NCBI GenBank assembly: GCA_019459485.1 | Contig: JAIBEZ010000031.1 | Span: 1 to 64,000 of the forward strand | Direction: 5' to 3' | From: Prolixibacteraceae bacterium | GTDB taxonomy: Bacteria; Bacteroidota; Bacteroidia; Bacteroidales; Prolixibacteraceae | Length of the DNA: 64,000 bases | Part shown: piece after piece, positions 28,049 through 37,200 of the stretch | Layout of the letters: every line of letters starts with the position of its first letter | How positions within the stretch are numbered: position 1 is the stretch's first letter | Notes under the pieces: generated by a model | Databases searched by the model: none | What the model saw: the letters and a program-made list of their open reading frames with translations, nothing else | What the model was told of the DNA's origin: nothing | Position numbers and translations under genes: made by a program

Positions 28049-29686
28049 TTAAATATCCGTTGAAGTTAAAATTGGCATGGGCAACGTAAAATAGAATGTG
28101 CTGCCTTTGCCTTCTTCGCTTTCTAACCAGATTTTTCCGCCGTGTTTTTCCACAAATTCTTTGCAAAGCATCAGGCCCAATCCGGTGCTGGGTTCGCCAT
28201 CGGTTCCTTTTCTGTTGGCATTGGTATCAATCCGGAACAGTTTGTCAACCATTTCGCTGCTCATCCCAATACCTGTATCCTGAATGGCTATCCCGATGTT
28301 TTTGTCATTGCTTGCATTGACTGACAGACTTATGCGACCTCCTTTGTTTGTATATTTTATGGCATTTGAGACAAGGTTCCTGACAATGGTTTGAAGCATG
28401 TTGCTATCGGCAAAAGCCACTGTGCCATCAGGAATATCAGTTGCTATTTCAATTCCCTTATTTTTAGCCTGTTCCTGAATCATTTCGATGCTTTCACCTA
28501 TCACTAAACCAATTTGAACTTCTTCAGGATTGAATGGGATGGTACCTTTTTGTATCTGCGACCAGTTCAACAGGTTTTCGAGCAGCCGGAAAAGGTTTGT
28601 GGCCGATTTGTTCATCCCCGCTGCCATTTCCTGTAACTGTGACATCGTCAGGTTGGGCAATTCTTCGGCCATAATTTCGGTAAGTCCCAAAAAACTATTG
28701 AAAGGGCTGCGAAGGTCGTGGGCAATGATGGAGAAAAACTTGTCTTTGGTTGCATTCAGATTAATAAGTTCCTCATTTTTAAGTTGAATTTCTGCTTCGT
28801 TCTGCATTTGTCTGGTAATATCAACGATTAGTCCGTGCCACAAAATATCTCCGCTTTCCAATTGCTCGGGCAAGGATCTGATGTGTAGCCACCTGACTTC
28901 TCCTTTCACAATAACACGCCCTTTCCAGTCGAATGGTCGTTTTAAAAATATTCCTTCCTGATTTAATCTGGCAAAATTATTCAAATCATCGGGGTGAATC
29001 GCTTTGAAAATGGTTTCTTTAACTGTAAGAAGGCTTTCAATACTCAAATCGAGCATTTCTGCCATTCGCGGACTGACATATTCAAGGGCAAAAGTACCAT
29101 CAGGTTTGGTTTTCAGGATATAAACACCAACGGGAATTTTCGAAACCAGGTTGTCATACTGCTGCTTGCTGTTTAGTATTGCTTCTTCTGCCTGTTTGCG
29201 CGCGCTGATATTTCTGGCCAAACCGGTTGCACCTATAATTTCATTGTTTTCATTGAAGATTGGATTAAAAAAACTCTCATAATAAGCCAGCATTAAATCG
29301 CCGTATATCCTAATATTCGAATGAGTTTCGCCATTCAGCGCGCGGTCATAATTGTCTTTTGCCGCTTTTCTGTCTGCTCCGGAAGTAATACAATCCAGAA
29401 TATTCATTCCCAATGAAACATCCATATTGTATGCATTTTTCATAGCATCCGAATGTGCTTTGTTGAAATACAAATATTTGTATTCCTGATCGATGGAGAA
29501 AAGTATGGTGTTTCTCTGGCTTTCAATACTGGCTTTCAACAGTAACTGCGATTTCTTAAGCGCTTCCACTGATTGTTTGAGATCGGAGATGTCTTTTCCG
29601 CTTGATTTTCTGAGCTTTTTATTGTCCTCCCGTAATTGCTGCAACTCTTTAATGAGTTCAGATTTGGTTTTGTCCTGATCGTTCAT
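28049..29686 (-). CDS. PAS sensor histidine kinase, cytoplasmic
   Basis: 545 residues, no membrane segments. N-terminal coiled coil (~1-55, Lys/Glu/Leu-rich), PAS 1 (~60-170, ends ARNISARKQ), PAS 2 (~180-310, PAS_3-like with YVSPRMAEML and HPDDLNNF, ends DITRQMQ), HisKA with phospho-His in SIIAHDLRSPFNS (~340), HATPase with NLVSNAIKYT, DTGIGMS and GLGLMLC; it ends a few residues after FYFTLP. No receiver, so it signals to an unlinked regulator. It lies upstream of the PAS kinase 25397-27889 on the same strand and just downstream of the GH172 gene (26-bp gap), which suggests possible co-transcription with GH172 but no clear functional tie. Confidence 0.93.
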   Translation of the reverse strand: MNDQDKTKSELIKELQQLREDNKKLRKSSGKDISDLKQSVEALKKSQLLLKASIESQRNTILFSIDQEYKYLYFNKAHSDAMKNAYNMDVSLGMNILDCITSGADRKAAKDNYDRALNGETHSNIRIYGDLMLAYYESFFNPIFNENNEIIGATGLARNISARKQAEEAILNSKQQYDNLVSKIPVGVYILKTKPDGTFALEYVSPRMAEMLDLSIESLLTVKETIFKAIHPDDLNNFARLNQEGIFLKRPFDWKGRVIVKGEVRWLHIRSLPEQLESGDILWHGLIVDITRQMQNEAEIQLKNEELINLNATKDKFFSIIAHDLRSPFNSFLGLTEIMAEELPNLTMSQLQEMAAGMNKSATNLFRLLENLLNWSQIQKGTIPFNPEEVQIGLVIGESIEMIQEQAKNKGIEIATDIPDGTVAFADSNMLQTIVRNLVSNAIKYTNKGGRISLSVNASNDKNIGIAIQDTGIGMSSEMVDKLFRIDTNANRKGTDGEPSTGLGLMLCKEFVEKHGGKIWLESEEGKGSTFYFTLPMPILTSTDI

Positions 29687-29712
29687 GCCAGCTTAATAAA
29701 AGATTGGGAAAA

Positions 29713-30873
29713 CTAATTAACTTCCAGCTCCTTCCAGTTTAGCATTTTAGGAAATTTTTCGTGCGGATCGGTCTGGTACCAGAAACAGACGGATGAAATA
29801 TCAGATTGCTGTGCCAGATATCTGCCGCCCTGCCGCCATCCCAAATCCTGAATGGTGATTTTCAGATCTTTTTCGAAGCGCACCGGATCCATGATGTGCC
29901 AGCGGTAAAGTCCAAATCGCTGCTGCGATTTATAGGCACCGTCGGGGCGGATAACCTGATGGAGACCAGCATAAGGAGTGCAAAATTCTTTGTATTGACC
30001 ATCCCTGTCGAAATTGTAGGAACCGCAGAAATAATCTTCGGTGCCGGTTCCGCAAATTGTCGGAAACTTGCCATCGCCGTCGATGAAGAATTTGATTTCC
30101 CCTTCGCCCCACCAGCCATTGTTGTTGACACCCCAGGCCATGTAAACCCCCACAAACTGGCCTTTTCCTTTGATGTTGTCAACAATCGTATAATCGGAAG
30201 TTGTGTTGGTGTTTAACCGTCTGAATTGCGCATGAAAATAGGCTGCATCGGCCGGAACGTCGGTTAAAGTGTAGTCAATCTGGTAGTACAAAGTCATTTG
30301 ATCTTTGTCGTTTATGTTTTCCATGGTAATTTTGCATTTTTTGCGGAACGGCATCATCCAGTAGCAATTAAAAGCGCTTCCCGGATTGACACAAACGGCC
30401 AGCGAATTGAGCGGCGCGTATTGGTTCCAACCCATTCCGAAGAAGTCGCCCACCGGACATTCGACCGAAGGTTCGGTTTCATCGTCCCAATAAATGCGAA
30501 GGATGGAGAACCGCCAGTTTCCGGTTGGAGTCATCCAGATGTGCTGGATGGCACCCGGACCTTCAATTTCGGCAAGTGTCAAGGTTTCGCCCGGATTGAT
30601 CTTCACGTATGGATTCACTTTCCAGCCCTGTCCAAGATCACGGGCTGCATTGGTAGCGTTTGCCGTGTTTGGGGCAGCTTTGTCGTCGGGAATTGCCATG
30701 CCGCCTTTGCCCTTTTCTCCGGTAAAATTTTCAGGACTAATGGAACGGGTTTTTGCATCGGACAACCGATACAGGTTTCCCAAATTCATATCAAGGCCAT
30801 TGAATCCCTTTTGTGAAAATCCGTCGATTGTAAGCAGGCAGATTAATGCTAAAAAAAGAAGTGAAGTTTTCAT
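29713..30873 (-). CDS. GH172 (former DUF2961) glycosidase
   Basis: 386 residues with a signal peptide (cleavage after DGFSQ, ~21). It is typical of DUF2961/GH172: AEIEGPGAIQHIWMT near 104-118, WDDETEPSVECPVGDFFG, and the acidic segment CGTGTEDYFCGSYNF. Characterised members act on difructose anhydrides and on D-arabinofuranosyl linkages; the fold is a jelly-roll hexamer. This copy stands alone rather than in the main glycosidase group, so the substrate cannot be guessed. The length matches family members that have only the catalytic domain. A TAnnTTTG -7 box lies 29 bp upstream. Confidence 0.9.
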   Translation of the reverse strand: MKTSLLFLALICLLTIDGFSQKGFNGLDMNLGNLYRLSDAKTRSISPENFTGEKGKGGMAIPDDKAAPNTANATNAARDLGQGWKVNPYVKINPGETLTLAEIEGPGAIQHIWMTPTGNWRFSILRIYWDDETEPSVECPVGDFFGMGWNQYAPLNSLAVCVNPGSAFNCYWMMPFRKKCKITMENINDKDQMTLYYQIDYTLTDVPADAAYFHAQFRRLNTNTTSDYTIVDNIKGKGQFVGVYMAWGVNNNGWWGEGEIKFFIDGDGKFPTICGTGTEDYFCGSYNFDRDGQYKEFCTPYAGLHQVIRPDGAYKSQQRFGLYRWHIMDPVRFEKDLKITIQDLGWRQGGRYLAQQSDISSVCFWYQTDPHEKFPKMLNWKELEVN

Positions 30874-30901
30874 AGTCTGAGGTTTAAGTGGTTTGAATTC
30901 T

Positions 30902-30909
30902 CAAATATA
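30902..30909 (-). promoter_or_regulatory. Bacteroidota-type -7 promoter box for GH172
   Basis: On the minus strand the octamer tatatttg matches the Bacteroidota -7 consensus TAnnTTTG exactly, 29 bp before the start codon. No good -33 TTTG was found at the usual spacing, so this is tentative. Confidence 0.35.
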
Positions 30910-31083
30910 TCATCAAATTTCCAGAAAATATGTGAATGCAAAAATTATTGATTTTTAGTCTGCGTTTGTTTTGCGTTTGTGCCGAATGTGTAAACAAAAG
31001 TCGATTCAGCTTGTTCTGGAATCCAACAGCACGGAAATGTTTTAAAATCACAGTGCGCGCATTTTATACAGACACAAAATAAC

Positions 31084-32016
31084 ATGTCAGAAAGAATAAT
31101 AGAAGTTAAGCATCTCTCGAAACAATTTGGTCGGTTTACAGCGGTTGAGGATGTTAGCTTTGATGTTTATCGCGGCGACGTTTTTGGATTTCTGGGACCC
31201 AACGGAGCCGGAAAAAGTACCACCATCCGCGCCATGCTTTCTTTGATCACCCCAACTTCAGGAGAAATAAATTTATTCGGAAAATCGCTTCAGGCAAACA
31301 GAAGCCACATTCTTGCCAAGATTGGCTGTATCGTCGAAAAACCCGATTTCTACAAATACCTTTCAGCCGAAAAGAACCTTGAAATTTTCGCACGTATCTC
31401 CGGATCGGCTGTTTCGAAATCTAAAATTCATGAAATGATTGAATTTGTTGGACTAAAAGGCAGGGAGAAAGACAAGGTGGGGCATTTTTCGCATGGAATG
31501 AAACAGCGGCTTGGAATTGCCCAAACCATACTTCACGATCCGGATCTGATCATACTGGATGAGCCCAATACCGGTCTCGATCCGCAGGGAAGCATCGATA
31601 TCAGGAACCTGATTCTGAAACTTAAAAATGAGCAAAACAAAACCATTCTGCTTTCGTCGCATATTCTGTCGGAAATCGAAATCATCGCCAACCGCATGGT
31701 AATCATCGCGAAAGGAAACTCAATTGTGCAGGGAAACGTTGCTGAACTGCTCAATAGTCAGGATCTGATTGTTTATTTTGAAGTGGATCAGCCTGAAAAA
31801 GCAAGTCATATTATCAGCGAAGATTTGTCGGCAGACATTATTGGCGACATTGAGAAAAATATTATCCAATTGCACATCGCGCATCAGGATATTCCGCGGA
31901 TAAATAGTTTATTGACTGAAAACGGGCTGAATGTGTATGGAATTGAGTCAAAACGGAAACTTGAAGATTACTTTTTAAAACTGGTAGGCAAAGATGTTCT
32001 GGAAAAGCACGTATAA
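31084..32016 (+). CDS. ABC transporter ATP-binding protein
   Basis: 310 residues. Walker A GPNGAGKST at 38-46, Q-loop region near 85, signature SHGMKQRLGIAQ, Walker B LIILDEP followed by the D-loop NTGLDP, and switch His in SSHILSE. The first ~225 residues are the nucleotide-binding domain; the remaining ~85 form a C-terminal accessory domain as in CcmA/NatA-type ATPases that pair with ABC-2 permeases. Its end overlaps the permease gene by 23 bp, and a LolA-like gene follows, so the three form one operon. It is probably an exporter of a lipid, lipoprotein or small compound at the inner membrane; the substrate is unknown. Confidence 0.94.
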   Translation: MSERIIEVKHLSKQFGRFTAVEDVSFDVYRGDVFGFLGPNGAGKSTTIRAMLSLITPTSGEINLFGKSLQANRSHILAKIGCIVEKPDFYKYLSAEKNLEIFARISGSAVSKSKIHEMIEFVGLKGREKDKVGHFSHGMKQRLGIAQTILHDPDLIILDEPNTGLDPQGSIDIRNLILKLKNEQNKTILLSSHILSEIEIIANRMVIIAKGNSIVQGNVAELLNSQDLIVYFEVDQPEKASHIISEDLSADIIGDIEKNIIQLHIAHQDIPRINSLLTENGLNVYGIESKRKLEDYFLKLVGKDVLEKHV

Positions 32017-32836
32017 CGAATTCATAAAAATCGCGGCCAAACCGCGTTCCTATATTGGTCTGGCTGCAATTACCGCGCTGGTTAGCGTGATTTTGTTCGC
32101 CATGAAGGTTGACGGACTTACGTATATCTCCTTCATTACCGCATCGTTCGAGCAAACTTTGTCGTTCGAAGGCAATGTTCTGAATGGCAATCTGATGGCT
32201 TTCATCATCCTCCAAACCCTGATTATTCAGATCCCGCTTTTGGTGGCGCTGGTTACCGGCGACCTTGTTTCGGGTGAGGCCGACATGGGGAGTTTGCGAA
32301 TGCTGGCAACCAAACCGATATCGCGGACCCAATTGTTGTTGTCGAAATTTTTGGCGGGAAATGCCTATACACTGTTGATTTTGGTCTGGCTGGGAGTGAT
32401 GGCGCTGGGGTTTGGCCGTTTGCTTTTTGGCGACGGCGATATGATGATTCTAAAAAGCGACGGTCTGGTAATTCTTAAAAGTGATGATGTGATGTGGCGG
32501 TTCCTGAGTGGTTTTGCGATTGCTTTTCTGGCCTTGGTTACAATCGCCAACTTGTCGGTCACGCTTTCGTGTTTTACCGACAATTCCATTGGACCAATTG
32601 TAACCACCATGGCAATTATCATACTTTTTACGATTATCGGTACCTTGGATGTGCCCGTTTTCGATCCCGTCAGGCCCTTGCTTTTTACAACTCACATGGC
32701 TGCCTGGCGCAGTTTTTTCGACGATCCGGTTCCAATACGCGATATTGTTAATTCCATCGTGGTGCTAGTTGTTCACAATGTGATTTTGCTGAGTATTGCC
32801 TTGTTCAAATTTAATAAGAAAGATATTTTATCATGA
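31994..32836 (+). CDS. ABC-2 type transporter permease
   Basis: 280 residues with about six membrane helices (near 18-35, 70-95, 110-135, 165-190, 200-220 and 245-270). Between helices 2 and 3 lies the conserved cytoplasmic segment SGEADMGSLRMLATKPISR, characteristic of ABC-2 permeases where the ATPase docks. Homodimers of such a permease with the ATPase encoded just upstream (23-bp overlap) would make the full transporter. The next gene overlaps its stop by 4 bp. The substrate is unknown. Confidence 0.92.
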   Translation: MFWKSTYNEFIKIAAKPRSYIGLAAITALVSVILFAMKVDGLTYISFITASFEQTLSFEGNVLNGNLMAFIILQTLIIQIPLLVALVTGDLVSGEADMGSLRMLATKPISRTQLLLSKFLAGNAYTLLILVWLGVMALGFGRLLFGDGDMMILKSDGLVILKSDDVMWRFLSGFAIAFLALVTIANLSVTLSCFTDNSIGPIVTTMAIIILFTIIGTLDVPVFDPVRPLLFTTHMAAWRSFFDDPVPIRDIVNSIVVLVVHNVILLSIALFKFNKKDILS

Positions 32837-33537
32837 TGATTTTAAGCCGGACCTTGAAGGTTCTTGTTTTTTTTGCGCTGTTACTGGCCTTTGCGGAAAC
32901 AAAAGCGCAGCAATCGCCCAACCAATTGTTGCAGAAGGTTCACCGCAAAATGATGACGGTGAAGGATTATACCGTTGATGCCGGAATAAAAGCAGATATT
33001 CCCTTGATTAAAATTTTGCCGGTAAAGGCTGTGATCTATTTCAAACAGCCCGATAAAATGAAGTTGGAATCTAAAAGCATTGCGGTAATGCCCCGACAAG
33101 GTTTCAGCGATGTAGCTAAAATTATTATGGACAGTACTTCTTACACCTCAGTTTCAACCGGCTTCGAAACCATTGGCAGTGTCCAGGCACAAGTTGTAAC
33201 TGTGATTCCTTCAGCCGAATCAGGCGACCTGGTTTTGGCTAAATTTTGGATTGACGCTTCTTCAGCGCTGATCTTGAAATCGCAGCTTACCACCCGCGCC
33301 AACGGCACCATGATGATTGAATACTTTTACGGAATACATGCATCTTTTGGCTTGCCCGACAAAATGATTTTTACGGTGGATGTCAGGAAATTCAAGATAC
33401 CAAAAGCCCTTGCAACCGATCTTCATAACCAGAGCAGAGCGCCGGTTGCAGATGATAAAAAGGACAAAAAGGGGCAGATCGTGATTAACTTGCAGAACTA
33501 TAAAATCAACGGAGGACTGAACGATTCAATTTTTTAG
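32833..33537 (+). CDS. LolA-like periplasmic lipoprotein carrier/outer-membrane lipoprotein-sorting-type protein
   Basis: 234 residues with a signal peptide (ends near TKAQ, ~25). The pattern of LolA/LolB-like half-barrels is visible: NQLLQKVHRKMMTVKDYTVDA, then KPDKMKLESKSIAVMPR and a run of beta strands ending FTVDVRKFKIPKA. It contains no lipobox, so it is probably soluble in the periplasm. LolA-type proteins carry lipoproteins or lipids between membranes. Encoded directly after an ABC ATPase and permease (4-bp overlap), it is likely to take a lipid-like cargo from that transporter. It overlaps the convergent PPTase gene by 4 bp at the 3' ends. The match is by fold and context, so the cargo is inference. 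Confidence 0.72.
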   Translation: MMILSRTLKVLVFFALLLAFAETKAQQSPNQLLQKVHRKMMTVKDYTVDAGIKADIPLIKILPVKAVIYFKQPDKMKLESKSIAVMPRQGFSDVAKIIMDSTSYTSVSTGFETIGSVQAQVVTVIPSAESGDLVLAKFWIDASSALILKSQLTTRANGTMMIEYFYGIHASFGLPDKMIFTVDVRKFKIPKALATDLHNQSRAPVADDKKDKKGQIVINLQNYKINGGLNDSIF

Positions 33538-34214
33538 GTTTTGATTACCACAAAAAACCTGATTGGTTGATCTTTTCTGTAAACGATACTTCCGGTTTCG
33601 CCATTGGGGCATGTAAATGTTTTTGAATTCAATTTCAACCGGCTGATATCATTTCCAGTCGTTCCGGTTACTGTAATTGCGGTGAGCTGATCAACCAATC
33701 CTATGCCTGCAGCTTTCAGTAATGCTTCTTTTCTTGTCCAGACTTCGGTAAATCGTTCGGCCAAATTGCCGTTGTTGCAATAGTTCGTTTCGGCATCCGA
33801 AAACGCATACCGAATCAGCAATTGTAAATCCTCTTTCCCTGTCAGCATTTCGATGTCAACGCCAATTCTTCCGGAGGAATTAAAAGCGAGTAGAAATGAA
33901 CGGTTTGTGTGACTCACGTTAAAACACAAATTAGTCCCGACTATAAATGGTTTTCCGAATCTTCCTTTTCTGAATTCAATTTCGATGGGTGGTTTTTTAA
34001 GGTAGCTCCCAAGAATCAACCGCAATGCTGACCTGCACGATAACCAGGTGCTTTTTTGTCCTGATCCTTTGAGCCGGTCAGCGTAAATCAATTCTTCTGG
34101 TGTCAGGATTTCGTGTAGATCAGGATTTTCAGCCATTGAATTGGTTCCGTAAACAATCACCAAATCATTGCTGCCGGTTATTTCCTGAAGACTATCCGAT
34201 TTCAGCCAATTCAT
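33534..34214 (-). CDS. 4'-phosphopantetheinyl transferase (Sfp type)
   Basis: 226 residues, the usual Sfp length. The Mg-binding motif IGVDIEML (~104-111) and the second motif FTEVWTRKEALLKAAGIGL (~152-170) are present, with the N-terminal segment NVSHTNRSFLLAF before them. It transfers phosphopantetheine from CoA to a Ser on a carrier domain. Its start codon overlaps the stop of the NRPS gene by 4 bp, which strongly suggests it is the dedicated activator of that NRPS's carrier domain (Ser1101). It is the last gene of the exopolysaccharide operon. Confidence 0.95.
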   Translation of the reverse strand: MNWLKSDSLQEITGSNDLVIVYGTNSMAENPDLHEILTPEELIYADRLKGSGQKSTWLSCRSALRLILGSYLKKPPIEIEFRKGRFGKPFIVGTNLCFNVSHTNRSFLLAFNSSGRIGVDIEMLTGKEDLQLLIRYAFSDAETNYCNNGNLAERFTEVWTRKEALLKAAGIGLVDQLTAITVTGTTGNDISRLKLNSKTFTCPNGETGSIVYRKDQPIRFFVVIKT

Positions 34215-37200
34215 AATTTCATGTTCGATTCTATTTCGTCAAGTCTTTTATCCAGCACTTCAGCAAAATACTGATCGTTTGGTGGTGCGAAAATGCGCGA
34301 ATGTTCATCAGGCAAAGTATGTACAATCACCCCTTTACGGGCAAAACGATTCCATCCGTAGTCTTTCCTGTTTGGGATGTAGAAGGTTGGTTTTCCTGCC
34401 CTAAAAAGATCGAGCTGAATTTCAGCCGGTTTTAATTCATATTTGATAAGGGCTTCGGTCATTGCCATTTCTACGTTATCCGACAAAAACATGGGCTTTC
34501 CGTCTTCTACCGTAATTTTACGATCTTTCTCTTTCATTATTCCCAACTGTATCAGCTTGAAAATGATGGAGAACCGGATGCTTTTGTATTTGTTGTGCAG
34601 GAGCCGTCGTTTTCCTGCCCAAGGTTCTTTCAGCAGCAGCCAGGTAACGTAAAATGGCTTTATGGCCGAAACTTTAAGGTTAAACAGTCGCTCTTCCGTT
34701 GGCGATTGCAGGTGTTTGGCCATCGACGAAACCGAGTCGATTACCCCGGCAAAGCTAACTTCATTGCCTTTGTTCGCCAGTTTCTTTGCCATATCGAACG
34801 CAATAAATCCTCCCAGCGAGAATCCCAGCAACATGTATGGCCCGTTTGGCTGAACTTTTTTTATTTCTTCGATATAGTCATCGGCCATTTCTTCGATGTT
34901 GTTGCTCAGTTCCCTGCTTCCATCTAAACCTTTTGCCTGGAAAGCGTAAATGGGCCGGTCGTCTTTTAAGTGGTGGGTAAGCGATTGATAGAGAAGTACA
35001 TTTAGTCCGGCGCCATGAATAAGGAAAAGTGGCGTTTTGGTTCCTTTTGGACGAATAGGCACCAAACATTGCCAGAAGCTATCCTTGTCTTCGGAAGTTA
35101 GCAAAGGCGCAAATGTGCGGACAGTTGAATTTTGTATCAGCGATGCCAATGGAATATTGATGTCTTTCAGCTTTTTGATTTCGGCCATCAGTTGAACGGC
35201 TTTCAGCGAATGACCACCTAAATCAAAGAAATCGTCGTCGATACCCATCGAGTCAATTGAAAGTACTTTTTTCCAAAGGCCAAGCACGAATTCTTCGGTT
35301 TCGTTGGTTGGTTTTGCACTTTCGTTGGTCGATTGTGCCAATTTTTCTTTGGCAGTATTGATTAAACTTCTTTTGTCAACTTTACCGTTGCTGGTCAATG
35401 GGATTTGCGCTACCGGCACAATCATTTCAGGAACCATGTAGGCCGGAAGTTTTTTCTTTAATTCCTCTTTTATGGTCTGGGCGCTCACTGGTTCGCTTTT
35501 TTCGGTATAAAATGCAAAGAGCGACTTTTCTCCGGAAGCATTTGTCGAAATGGCCACAACACATGTTTCAACTCCATCGAACGAACAGATTTGTTGCTCA
35601 ATTTCGCCCGGTTCTACGCGATATCCCCTGATTTTCACCTGTGCATCAACCCGTCCCTGGTAATAGATCAGACCATTCTGACCGGCTATAACCAGATCGC
35701 CGGTGCAATAACAGCGCTGAAGTCCGTTATCCGGCGTTTCGAACCAAATGAAAGCCTTGTTTTGTTCCGGCTCACGGTTCAGATAGCCAAGCGCTAAACT
35801 ATCGCCGGCAACCAGTAATTCGCCTGCAATTCCTTCCGGAACCATTTGTCGGTTGGCGTCAGTGATGTATATCCGGTATCCCGGCAACGGCTGACCAATC
35901 GGTACAGTTGTTTCGGGTTGATAGCCTACCTTTATTTCGAAAGCAAGCGCAACCACCGTAGTTTCGGTTGGCCCGTATGTGTTAAACAAGCGGTGTTTGG
36001 TTTCGCGTTTGTTCCAAAGGGTAACATCGGTAGTAGAGACGGCCTCGCCGCCAATAATTACCAGTCGCAGGCTTTCCGGAAGTGGCTGGTTCAGGTAACC
36101 GTCGGATTGGATAACCTGACGCCAGTAGGCGGTTGGCAAATCCCAGACTGAAATTTGATGCTGATGCGAAAAACGCAATAATTCATCGGTCACCAGCATT
36201 TCAGCAGTTCGCAGGTAAATGCCGGCTCCTGAACAAAATGAACAGAAAATTTCTTCAATACTGGCATCAAACGCCAGACTAGAAAATTGTAAAACATGGT
36301 CGTTGCTTGTAAATTCGTACAAGCCTATTGCTCCTGAAATGAAATTGGCGAGTGCTTTACGCGATATTTTTACCCCTTTGGGTATTCCGGTCGATCCGCT
36401 GGTGTAAATGATATAGGCAACACTATCAGGATGGTATGATATTTTTGGGAGGTCTCCAACAGAGGGGTTCTCTTTGATTTTTGAAACATCGAGTACCGGG
36501 ATATTTTCAACCAAATCAGAAACTTCACTGTCAATCAGGATTAATGAAACACTGGCATCGGTGCAGAAAAACTGTTTCCGCTCCGTTGGCATGGTTGGGT
36601 CGATGGGAAGAAAGCTGGCTCCACAGCGCAGCGTTGCCATGATGGCGGTAAAGTAATTGTAATTGCGTCCAATAACCACCGCAACGATTTGGCCGGGTTT
36701 AATTCCCATTCCAATCATTGTGGCCGACAGGTTTTCAATGTCGTTCGCGAATGTGTTGTACGAATACGTAATTCCGGAATCGAAAATTGCAGTCTGGTCA
36801 CGAAAAACATCTGCGACTTTGGTAAACTGGGTGAAAACGTCTTCCATTGTCACTGCTTTCCCAATCGCCTCATTAATATTTTTGGTGATTTCCAGTGCCT
36901 TTTCTGCTGAAATCAGCTCTATTTCATTTACTTGTTTAGCAGGAGCTTCAACCAGATTTTGAAGGAACATTTCGAAACTTTCGGCAATTGAACCGACACC
37001 GGAATATTTCGTTCCGGATGGGATATGATAACTTATTTCGTTGTTAATAAGGTTGATAACAATGCTGTCGTTGTTCAGTAAATTGGTTTCTGCCGAAGCT
37101 TTGGAAATGATTATTTCCGGCAGGTCAGCTGCATTGTTTCTTAATTCAGGATAGCGTATCCGGGTTGACCGGGTGAAAGTTTCCGATTTCTCCGCTTTTT

